Assembly: GCF_001634885.1 (NCBI RefSeq)
Contig: NZ_LWEX01000124.1
Coordinates: forward strand, 1-35,217
DNA: 35,217 nt
Direction of reading: 5' to 3'
Source: Sulfitobacter sp. HI0040
Lineage (GTDB): Bacteria; Pseudomonadota; Alphaproteobacteria; Rhodobacterales; Rhodobacteraceae
Under the pieces are notes generated by a model. The model was not told the origin of the DNA. It made no database searches and saw only the letters and a program-made list of their open reading frames with translations. This document shows, piece by piece, positions 7,997-14,555 of the stretch. Each line of letters starts with the position of its first letter. The stretch's first letter is position 1. Position numbers and translations under genes: made by a program.

Positions 7997-8583
7997 ATGT
8001 TTCACGTGAAACATTGGCGGACCTCGAAGAGTTTGAACGACTGGTCCGCCAGTGGAATCCGAAGATCAATCTGGTTTCGAAATCCTCTCTGGAAGATATC
8101 CGCACCCGCCATATCGAGGACTCGCTTCAACTTTACGAATTGAATGATCGTGCTGGAAAGTGGCTGGATCTGGGAAGTGGCGGGGGCTTTCCCGGGCTGA
8201 TTCTGGCGATAGCGGATAAAAACGGCGCGCGGAGCAACCAGTTTCATCTGGTGGAAAGCGACCAGAGAAAATGTGCTTTCCTGCGGACCGCAGCGCGAGA
8301 ATTAGGATTGGAAGCTAAGATACACGGTCAGAGGATAGAAGAGCTTGAGCCGCAGAAGGCTGACGTTGTAAGTGCGCGGGCTTTGGCTGATTTGCCGACC
8401 CTCTTGGAATTGGCCCATCGGCATATGAAGCCCGGTGCGATAGCCTATTTTCCGAAAGGAAAAAAATGGGGTGAAGAGGTCGCGGAAGCACGAAAATCAT
8501 GGCAGTTTGATTATGAAGCACTGGACAGCAAAACCAGTGCCGAGGCAGCGATTATCAGGATGGGAAATATAAAGCGTGTTTGA
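7993..8583 (+). CDS. rsmG: 16S rRNA (guanine-527-N7) methyltransferase RsmG
   Basis: RsmG (GidB) methylates N7 of G527 in the 530 loop of 16S rRNA using SAM. The 196-residue product is close to the usual 200-210. Motifs are the N-terminal [12 protein letters not shown], the SAM-binding [12 protein letters not shown] near residues 55-66, and VSARALADL. The ATG overlaps the mnmG stop, and the 3' end overlaps the GTG start of parA by 8 bases, so the gene sits in the mnmE-mnmG-rsmG-parA-parB run. Its first codons hold the second parS site. Base composition is low for the window: 8461-8520 has only 26 G/C in 60, with many AAA, GAA and ATT codons. Confidence 0.95.
   Translation: MNVSRETLADLEEFERLVRQWNPKINLVSKSSLEDIRTRHIEDSLQLYELNDRAGKWLDLGSGGGFPGLILAIADKNGARSNQFHLVESDQRKCAFLRTAARELGLEAKIHGQRIEELEPQKADVVSARALADLPTLLELAHRHMKPGAIAYFPKGKKWGEEVAEARKSWQFDYEALDSKTSAEAAIIRMGNIKRV
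7998..8013. promoter_or_regulatory. parS: parS site 2 (ParB-binding centromere)
   Basis: A second exact TGTTTCACGTGAAACA palindrome, 1,869 bases after the first. It covers codons 2-7 of rsmG (NVSRET), so the same bases serve as protein code and as ParB target. The reading frame relative to the palindrome differs from that at mnmG, giving different residues from the same DNA. Confidence 0.93.
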
Positions 8584-9388
8584 TCCTTCTCGCCCGCGGG
8601 GGCCAAAAATCATCGCTGTCACCAACCAGAAGGGTGGGGTGGGGAAAACAACCACCTCCATCAATCTGGCCGCTGCACTTACCGAAGCGGGGCGCAAAGT
8701 GCTGTTGGTCGACCTCGACCCGCAGGGCAACGCCTCCACCGGGCTGGGGGTTGAGGTCAATGACAGGGTTTACACGACATATGAACTGCTGCTCGAAGAT
8801 ATCGACTTGGAGGAGGTGATCCTCCCATCTGGGCAGCCTGGCCTTTCGATCATCCCTGCCACGACCGATCTGAGCTCTGCCGATATGGAGTTGATCTCGA
8901 ACGAAAAGCGCAGCTTTTTGCTGCATGACGCCCTTCGCCAGACGGCGATGGACAAGTTCGAATTCGACTATATCCTGATCGATTGCCCACCGTCACTGAA
9001 CCTTTTGACGGTCAACGCGATGATCGCGGCCCATTCCGTTCTGGTCCCGTTGCAGAGCGAATTCTTTGCGCTGGAGGGTCTTTCGCAGCTGATGATGACG
9101 ATCCGCGAAGTGCGGCAGACGGGGAACAAGAGTCTCAGGATCGAGGGGGTGGTGCTGACAATGTATGATCGGCGGAACAACCTTTCCCAGCAGGTGGAGC
9201 AGGATGCCCGCGCGACGCTCGGCGATGTGGTTTTCAAGACAGTCATCCCCCGAAACGTCCGTGTCAGTGAAGCACCGAGCTTTGCGATGCCGGTGCTGTC
9301 CTATGACACGGGGTCGAAAGGGGCTTTGGCCTATCGGGATTTGGCGCAAGAGATAATGAAGAACAACGAGGAATTGGCAGGAGCTTGA
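8576..9388 (+). CDS. parA: Chromosome partitioning ATPase ParA
   Basis: ParA is the Walker-type ATPase that moves ParB-parS complexes, and with them the newly copied origin, toward the cell pole. The 270-residue product starts at GTG 8576, inside the end of rsmG; the opening [18 protein letters not shown] resembles other alphaproteobacterial ParA starts. It carries the deviant Walker A KGGVGKTT with K19 and K24, the switch segment DLDPQGNASTG, and Walker B ILIDCPPSLNLLTVNA. parB starts 2 bases after the stop. The chromosomal rather than plasmid type is supported by the origin-proximal position after mnmG-rsmG and by the two adjacent parS sites. Confidence 0.96.
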   Translation: MFDPSRPRGPKIIAVTNQKGGVGKTTTSINLAAALTEAGRKVLLVDLDPQGNASTGLGVEVNDRVYTTYELLLEDIDLEEVILPSGQPGLSIIPATTDLSSADMELISNEKRSFLLHDALRQTAMDKFEFDYILIDCPPSLNLLTVNAMIAAHSVLVPLQSEFFALEGLSQLMMTIREVRQTGNKSLRIEGVVLTMYDRRNNLSQQVEQDARATLGDVVFKTVIPRNVRVSEAPSFAMPVLSYDTGSKGALAYRDLAQEIMKNNEELAGA

Positions 9389-9390
9389 GC

Positions 9391-10281
9391 ATGGCGGATA
9401 CGAACGAGCGCAAACGGGGATTGGGTCGTGGGCTTTCAGCGCTCATGGCGGATGTGACGGAAACCGAAAGCCAGGGCCCGGCAGCGGCGGAGCGGCGCGT
9501 TCCGATTGAAAAGATCGTCCCTAACCCGGAGCAGCCCCGCAAAAGATTTGCTGAAGAAGACCTCACGGATCTGACGAACTCCGTGAAGGAGAAGGGTGTG
9601 ATTCAGCCGTTGATCGTGCGGCCCCGGAGTAATGGCGATTTTGAAATCGTCGCGGGTGAACGGCGCTGGCGTGCGGCCCAGATGGCCAAACTGCATGAGC
9701 TTCCGGTGATCGTCCGAGATTTCACCGATGTCGAAGTGCTCGAAGTGGCGATCATCGAAAATATCCAGCGGGCCGACCTCAACTCCATCGAAGAGGCGAC
9801 CGGATATCGGCAGTTGATGGACCGGTTCGGCCATACGCAGGAAAAGATGGCGGAAGCACTGGGCAAGAGCCGGAGCCATATCGCGAACCTGCTGCGCCTT
9901 CTGAAACTGCCGGAGCCGGTGCTGGCCATGGTGCGGGACGGATCGCTGAGTGCTGGTCACGCGCGGGCCCTGATCCCCGCGGCAGAGCCGGAAAAGCTTG
10001 CCCGGGCAGTGGTTGAAAAGGGCCTGTCCGTTCGGGCGACCGAGGCACTGGTGAAGAGAGAACAGGAACCAGCGAAATCGCCCGGTTCGACCCGAAGCCG
10101 CCGTACAGAGGGTGAGGAAAAGGATGCCGATACCAAGGCGCTTGAAGGTGATCTTTCGGCCAACCTTGGTATGAAGGTCACCTTGAGCCATACTGCAGGC
10201 GGGGAGGGTGGCCAGTTGACCGTCACCTATGAAACCCTCGACCAACTGGATGAGCTATGCCGGAAACTGGGCGGTCACTGA
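9391..10281 (+). CDS. parB: Chromosome partitioning protein ParB
   Basis: ParB binds parS and spreads along flanking DNA as a CTP-dependent clamp, and is the partner of ParA. The 296-residue product has an N-terminal ParA-interacting segment (KRGLGRGLSALMAD), the ParB/Srx domain starting VPIEKIVPNPEQPRKRF near residue 37, the CTP-binding GERRWRAAQ near residue 88, and a helix-turn-helix QEKMAEALGKSRSHIANLLRL around 150-170. A linker rich in K, E and R precedes the C-terminal dimerisation region. ATG 9391 is chosen over the TTG at 9385 because CAGGAG at 9378-9383 is well spaced from it. The 3' end overlaps the convergent hemW end by 7 bases, so there is no room for a separate intergenic terminator. 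Confidence 0.96.
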   Translation: MADTNERKRGLGRGLSALMADVTETESQGPAAAERRVPIEKIVPNPEQPRKRFAEEDLTDLTNSVKEKGVIQPLIVRPRSNGDFEIVAGERRWRAAQMAKLHELPVIVRDFTDVEVLEVAIIENIQRADLNSIEEATGYRQLMDRFGHTQEKMAEALGKSRSHIANLLRLLKLPEPVLAMVRDGSLSAGHARALIPAAEPEKLARAVVEKGLSVRATEALVKREQEPAKSPGSTRSRRTEGEEKDADTKALEGDLSANLGMKVTLSHTAGGEGGQLTVTYETLDQLDELCRKLGGH

Positions 10282-11435
10282 TCGGCCACAAGCTCCGCAA
10301 GGACGGCGTTCAATACCATAACGCCTTGATTTGAAACAGAAATATTATCACCGTTCCGTTCGATCATACCGATATCGACAAGATGCCTGAGCGCGGGGCC
10401 ATCCAGACTGGTCCCCGCCAGCGCCTCATACCGTTCAAGGCTGATCCCGTCGGACAGGCGCAGGCCCATCAGCAGAAATTCTTCCGCCTGATCCTGTCGT
10501 GAAAGGGCGACGCGGGGCTTTTCCGGGTTTCCGGCAGCTTCGGCATCCATCCACCGGCGCGGGTTGCTGAACTGTTCTGTGCCCCATTTCACCCCGTCAA
10601 TCGTCACCCGGCCATGGGCGCCGGGTCCGATTCCAACATAATCGCCATAGCGCCAATAGATCAGGTTGTGACGGGATTCTGACCCGGGGCGCGCGTGGTT
10701 CGAGACCTCATAGGCCGGCATCCCTCTTTCCCCGCAAATCTCACGGGTGAGGGTGAAAAGATCGGCGCCCAGATCCTCGCTGGGCAAACCGCGAAGCCGA
10801 CCGCGCGCATATCTGTCGCCAAAGGCCGTGCCGTTTTCGATAGTAAGCTGGTAGAGCGACAGGTGGTCGATGGCCATGGAAAGAGCCTCGTTCAACTCCG
10901 CCTTCCATTGATCGAGCGTCTGGTCCTGACGCCCGTAAATCAGATCGAAGCTCACCCGGTCGAAGGCGTGCCGGGCAACGTCGAACGCCTGCCGCGCTTC
11001 GGCTACGGAATGGAGGCGGCCCAAGCGCTTGAGATCGGCATCGTTCAGGGCCTGAATACCCATCGAGACGCGATTGACGCCGCCCTGCCGGAAATCGGCG
11101 AACCGCCCGGCCTCCACCGAACCGGGGTTCGCTTCGAGCGTGATTTCAAGAGAGTTGGAGGTGCGCCAGAGGCTGCGCGCCTTGTCGATGATGGCGGCGA
11201 CCGTCTCGGGCTCCATCAGGCTGGGGGTGCCGCCACCGAAGAAGATCGTATCGAGCACACGATCCGGTGTTTCGGCAGCCGCGCGTTCCAACTCCCGCAG
11301 ATAGGCCGCGCGCCAGGCGGCATGATCGACCGATGCGGTGACATGGCTGTTGAAGTCACAATAGGGGCATTTGGCCGCGCAAAAGGGCCAGTGCACATAA
11401 AGGGCGAAGCCCCCGTGGCGCCAATCCTCAGTCAA
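10275..11435 (-). CDS. hemW: Heme chaperone HemW (radical SAM, HemN-like)
   Basis: HemW is a radical SAM protein related to oxygen-independent coproporphyrinogen oxidase, now regarded as a heme chaperone for respiratory enzymes. The 386-residue product begins [19 protein letters not shown] and carries the cluster motif CAAKCPYC (C19, C23, C26) with no extra upstream cysteine, which favours HemW over HemN. GGGTPSLM and the SRHNLIYWRYGDYVGIGPGAHGR block are also present. The start is TTG at 11435, overlapping the end of rdgB by 8 bases; this rare start is favoured because the encoded N-terminus fits the family and no ATG lies before the cysteines. It follows rph and rdgB in a leftward operon. 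Confidence 0.93.
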   Translation of the reverse strand: MTEDWRHGGFALYVHWPFCAAKCPYCDFNSHVTASVDHAAWRAAYLRELERAAAETPDRVLDTIFFGGGTPSLMEPETVAAIIDKARSLWRTSNSLEITLEANPGSVEAGRFADFRQGGVNRVSMGIQALNDADLKRLGRLHSVAEARQAFDVARHAFDRVSFDLIYGRQDQTLDQWKAELNEALSMAIDHLSLYQLTIENGTAFGDRYARGRLRGLPSEDLGADLFTLTREICGERGMPAYEVSNHARPGSESRHNLIYWRYGDYVGIGPGAHGRVTIDGVKWGTEQFSNPRRWMDAEAAGNPEKPRVALSRQDQAEEFLLMGLRLSDGISLERYEALAGTSLDGPALRHLVDIGMIERNGDNISVSNQGVMVLNAVLAELVADQ

Positions 11436-12039
11436 AACACCCTTCGATCAGTTTGCTCACCGCGCGGGCGCGGTGGCTGATGGCGTTCTTTTGCGCTGCG
11501 GTCATCTCCGCAAAGGTTTGCTCATGACCGTCGGGCTGGAACATCGGGTCATAGCCATGGCCCAAAGCGCCCCGGACAGGCCAGACCAATGTGCCTGCGA
11601 CATGCCCCTCGAACACCTCGTCGTGGCCATCGGGCCAGGCGAGGACGAGCGTTGCGCAAAAGCGCGCGCGCCGGGGGTGGGGGGCGTCGATCGCTTCGAG
11701 CTTTTCGCGGGTCTTCGTCATCGCCATCATGAAATCGCGGCCCGTGGGCGTTTCCGCCCAGTCGGCGGTGTAGACGCCGGGGGCGTTTTCCAGGGCTTCG
11801 ACCTCGATCCCTGAATCGTCGGCGAGCGCGGGAAGGCCTGTCGCCTTCGCCGCGGCATGCGCCTTGATGCGCGCGTTGCCGACGAAAGTATCCTCGGTCT
11901 CTTCCGGTTCGGGCAACTCCATCTCTGCCGCGCCGACCACACGAACGCCGAGCGGTTCGAGCAGGCGCGCCATCTCTTCCAGTTTGCCCGCGTTATGCGT
12001 GGCGACCAGCAGCCGGTCGCCTTCGAACCTGCGTGTCAT
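11428..12039 (-). CDS. rdgB: dITP/XTP pyrophosphatase (RdgB/HAM1)
   Basis: This enzyme hydrolyses the deaminated purine triphosphates dITP, ITP and XTP to monophosphates, preventing their incorporation. The product is 203 residues, normal for the family. The N-terminal [14 protein letters not shown] is the HAM1 signature (xxATxNxGKxxE), followed by [12 protein letters not shown] with the catalytic acidic residues, [12 protein letters not shown] for base and phosphate binding, and [10 protein letters not shown] at the C-terminus. The start overlaps the rph stop by 4 bases and the 3' end overlaps hemW by 8. Pairing with rph is widespread in bacteria. Confidence 0.96.
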   Translation of the reverse strand: MTRRFEGDRLLVATHNAGKLEEMARLLEPLGVRVVGAAEMELPEPEETEDTFVGNARIKAHAAAKATGLPALADDSGIEVEALENAPGVYTADWAETPTGRDFMMAMTKTREKLEAIDAPHPRRARFCATLVLAWPDGHDEVFEGHVAGTLVWPVRGALGHGYDPMFQPDGHEQTFAEMTAAQKNAISHRARAVSKLIEGCFD

Positions 12040-12749
12040 GCGGTGACGGCTTTCTGAACCTCGACCAATTCGGAAACGCCCTTTTCGGCAAGATCCATCA
12101 ACTGGTTCATCTGCTCGCGCGAATAGGTGGAACCTTCGGCGCTCATCTGAACTTCGATCAACCGGCGGCTGCCTGTCATGATGAAGTTGCCGTCCACGCC
12201 TGCTTCGGAATCCTCGGGGTAATCGAGGTCCAGCACCGGCTGACCGGCGTAGATGCCGCAGCTTACGGCCGCGACCGGGTCCACCAGCGGATCGCTAATC
12301 ACATCGCCCGCCTTCATCAGCTTGTTGACCGCCAGCCGAAGCGCGATCCAGCCGCCGGTGATCGAAGCGCAGCGCGTGCCGCCATCCGCTTGCAGCACAT
12401 CGCAATCCACGGTGATCTGACGCTCACCCAGGGCGACGCGGTCGACCCCAGCCCGCAGGGACCGCCCGATGAGCCGCTGAATCTCCACCGTGCGGCCGCC
12501 CTGTTTCCCGGCGGTCGCCTCGCGCCGCATCCGGGTGTTCGTGGCGCGGGGCAGCATGCCGTATTCGGCGGTCACCCAGCCCAGACCCGAACCTTTGATA
12601 AACGGCGGTACCCGGTCTTCGATGGTTGCGGTACAAAGCACATGCGTATCGCCCACCTTGATGAGGGCGGAACCCTCTGCATGGCGGGTAAAGCCCGTCT
12701 CAACCGAGACTGGACGCATTTCATCGAGTTTCCGACCGGACGGGCGCAT
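12036..12749 (-). CDS. rph: Ribonuclease PH
   Basis: RNase PH is a phosphate-dependent 3'-5' exoribonuclease that trims tRNA precursors. The 237-residue product is full length: [20 protein letters not shown] at the N-terminus, [16 protein letters not shown], the [13 protein letters not shown] segment, and [19 protein letters not shown] with the catalytic acidic pocket. The full-length C-terminus distinguishes it from the truncated rph of E. coli K-12. It is the first gene of the leftward rph-rdgB-hemW operon and is divergent from hrcA, with 111 bases between the start codons. Confidence 0.97.
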   Translation of the reverse strand: MRPSGRKLDEMRPVSVETGFTRHAEGSALIKVGDTHVLCTATIEDRVPPFIKGSGLGWVTAEYGMLPRATNTRMRREATAGKQGGRTVEIQRLIGRSLRAGVDRVALGERQITVDCDVLQADGGTRCASITGGWIALRLAVNKLMKAGDVISDPLVDPVAAVSCGIYAGQPVLDLDYPEDSEAGVDGNFIMTGSRRLIEVQMSAEGSTYSREQMNQLMDLAEKGVSELVEVQKAVTA

Positions 12750-12812
12750 AGTTTATCCTTTTCCTGAAGTTTACACGGGATAGCGCCCCGCCCCCGCGCG
12801 ATGCAACCCCGA

Positions 12813-12841
12813 TTGACGTTTCCGCGCCGTGTACCTTTATT
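12813..12841 (+). promoter_or_regulatory. Candidate promoter for hrcA-grpE
   Basis: TTGACG (12813-12818) and TTTATT (12836-12841) are 17 bases apart, directly upstream of hrcA. The -10 region reads ACCTTTATT, so it could serve the housekeeping factor or an RpoH-type heat-shock factor. No CIRCE inverted repeat (TTAGCACTC/GAGTGCTAA) is visible in 12750-12860. Confidence 0.45.
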
Positions 12842-12860
12842 GAACCGGGAAGGAGCCGAG

Positions 12861-13925
12861 ATGACCGAAACTTCCAATCTTCTGCAGGATCTCAACGACC
12901 GCTCGCGCGAGGTGTTTCGCCGCGTGGTGGAAGGCTACCTTGCGTCCGGCGATCCCGTGGGGTCGCGTACGCTGACGCGCGATTTCAGCGAAAAGGTCAG
13001 TGCCGCGACGATTCGCAACGTGATGCAGGATCTCGAATACCTCGGCCTGTTGGGCAGCCCGCATGTCAGCGCCGGGCGAATCCCCACGCAGCTGGGCCTG
13101 CGCATGTTCGTCGATGGCATGATCGAAATCGGTGATCCGTCGGAGCCTGACCGGGAAAAGATCGATGCGACCTTCGCGCCGGACCGGTCCGATGTGACCG
13201 AAGTGCTCGACCGTGTCGGTTCCGCGCTATCGGGCGTGACCCATGGCGCATCGCTCGTGCTGACGCCCAAGCATGAAGCGCCGATCCGGCATATCGAGTT
13301 TGTCTCGCTGTCGCCGGAACGCGCGCTCGTCGTGCTGGTGTTTTCCGATGGTCATGTCGAGAACCGGCTTTTCTCTCCGCCGCCCGGTCAGACGCCCAGC
13401 TCCATGCGGGAGGCGGCGAATTTCCTGAACTCGGTCGTAGAGGGGAAAACCCTTGGCGAGTTGCGCCGCACGGTAGAACAGCAGATCACGCAGCGGCGGC
13501 AGGAAATCGACACGCTGGCGCGCGAACTGGTGGAAAACGGTCTGGCCCTCTGGGGTACGGGAGAAGAACATACCGAGCGTCTGATCGTGCGCGGTCGGTC
13601 AAATCTGCTGGGCACCGACGGAGAGGCGGAGGACCTTGAGCGCATCCGGCGGCTCTTTGACGATCTGGAGCGCAAGCGCGACATCGCGGAGTTTCTCGAC
13701 CTGACGAAAGAAGGGGACGGGGTGCGCATTTTTATCGGATCGGAGAACAAACTTTTCTCACTTTCGGGTTCCTCTCTGGTGGTTTCTCCTTATATGAACG
13801 CGGACCGTAAGGTTATTGGCGCTGTCGGCGTCATTGGCCCTACGCGGCTGAATTATGGACGGATCGTGCCGATCGTGAATTACACGGCACAGCTGGTCGG
13901 AAAGCTGATTTCCGACCGGAAATAG
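12861..13925 (+). CDS. hrcA: Heat-inducible transcription repressor HrcA
   Basis: HrcA represses class I heat-shock genes by binding CIRCE elements; its folding depends on GroEL, which makes it a chaperone sensor. The 354-residue product starts at ATG 12861 with AAGGAG at 12850-12855; a longer frame from 12801 contains the candidate promoter and is rejected. The N-terminal winged-helix region includes LNDRSREVFRRVVEGYLASGDPVGSRTL and KVSAATIRNVMQDLEYLGLL, then the conserved HVSAGRIPTQLGLRMFVD. The C-terminal part contains IFIGSENKLFSLSGSSLVVSPY and the GPTRLNYGRIVPIVNYTA block. grpE follows after 9 bases, the classic hrcA-grpE order. Confidence 0.95.
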   Translation: MTETSNLLQDLNDRSREVFRRVVEGYLASGDPVGSRTLTRDFSEKVSAATIRNVMQDLEYLGLLGSPHVSAGRIPTQLGLRMFVDGMIEIGDPSEPDREKIDATFAPDRSDVTEVLDRVGSALSGVTHGASLVLTPKHEAPIRHIEFVSLSPERALVVLVFSDGHVENRLFSPPPGQTPSSMREAANFLNSVVEGKTLGELRRTVEQQITQRRQEIDTLARELVENGLALWGTGEEHTERLIVRGRSNLLGTDGEAEDLERIRRLFDDLERKRDIAEFLDLTKEGDGVRIFIGSENKLFSLSGSSLVVSPYMNADRKVIGAVGVIGPTRLNYGRIVPIVNYTAQLVGKLISDRK

Positions 13926-13934
13926 AGGTGGATG

Positions 13935-14498
13935 ATGGCAGACCCCAAAGAAGACGAATTTCTGGACGATATCGACGAAGCCGAAGCGGACGTCTATGCC
14001 GAGGAAATGGCCGAGACCGATCCCGAGGCGTTGGAACTGGATGAACTGCGTGCCGAACGCGACCAGTACAAGGACCGCTTCATGCGCGCATTGGCCGATG
14101 CCGAGAACGCGCGCAAACGGTCCGACAAGGATCGGCGCGAGGCCGAGAACTACGGCGGATCGAAGCTCGCCCGGGACATGCTGCCCGTGTACGACAACAT
14201 GAAGCGTGCGCTGGAAGCTGCAACCGAAGAGCAGAAAGAGATCTCCGCGGCACTGCTTGAAGGTGTTGAACTGACGATGCGCGAACTGCTGAACGTGTTC
14301 AAGAAGCACGGGATCGAGGTGATCGCACCCGAGGTGGGCGACCGGTTCGACCCGCAGCATCATCAGGCCATGTTCGAAGCGCCCGTGCCCGGCACCAAGG
14401 CGGGGGACATCATTCAGGTCGCCGCCGAAGGTTTCATGCTGCACGATCGTTTGCTGCGGCCCGCACAGGTTGGTGTTTCGTCCACCCCGGCGAGCTGA
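13935..14498 (+). CDS. grpE: Nucleotide exchange factor GrpE
   Basis: GrpE releases ADP from DnaK and so drives the Hsp70 cycle. The product is 187 residues from ATG 13935; ATG 13932 would add one residue, but GAGG at 13925-13928 is better spaced from 13935. The N-terminus is strongly acidic (PKEDEFLDDIDEAEADVYAE), then a long helix with the family pattern RDRFMRALADAENARKR-like, NMKRALEAA and a C-terminal beta domain including GDRFDPQHHQAM and the closing VAAEGFMLHDRLLRPAQVGVS. It follows hrcA closely and probably shares its promoter. dnaK and dnaJ are not in the window. A hairpin at 14528-14550 may end the transcript. Confidence 0.96.
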   Translation: MADPKEDEFLDDIDEAEADVYAEEMAETDPEALELDELRAERDQYKDRFMRALADAENARKRSDKDRREAENYGGSKLARDMLPVYDNMKRALEAATEEQKEISAALLEGVELTMRELLNVFKKHGIEVIAPEVGDRFDPQHHQAMFEAPVPGTKAGDIIQVAAEGFMLHDRLLRPAQVGVSSTPAS

Positions 14499-14527
14499 GG
14501 CTTTTCAAAATATCGGAATGAATGGGG

Positions 14528-14555
14528 AAGCGGTCAGTTACTGGCCGCTTCTTTC
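14528..14555 (+). terminator. Candidate terminator of hrcA-grpE, inside the 3' end of mutS
   Basis: AAGCGGTCAG (14528-14537), loop TTA and CTGGCCGCTT (14541-14550) form a 10-pair stem with one G-U, followed by the pyrimidine-rich CTTTC. The run of T is short, so it is a modest intrinsic terminator. The hairpin overlaps the last codons and stop of the convergent mutS. Confidence 0.45.

Noticed and set aside
12750-12860. CIRCE inverted repeat upstream of hrcA
   Set aside because: Looked for TTAGCACTC-N9-GAGTGCTAA and saw no acceptable match.
13758-14444. Minus-strand open frame opposite hrcA end and grpE
   Set aside because: Antisense to strongly recognised genes and lacks any family motif.
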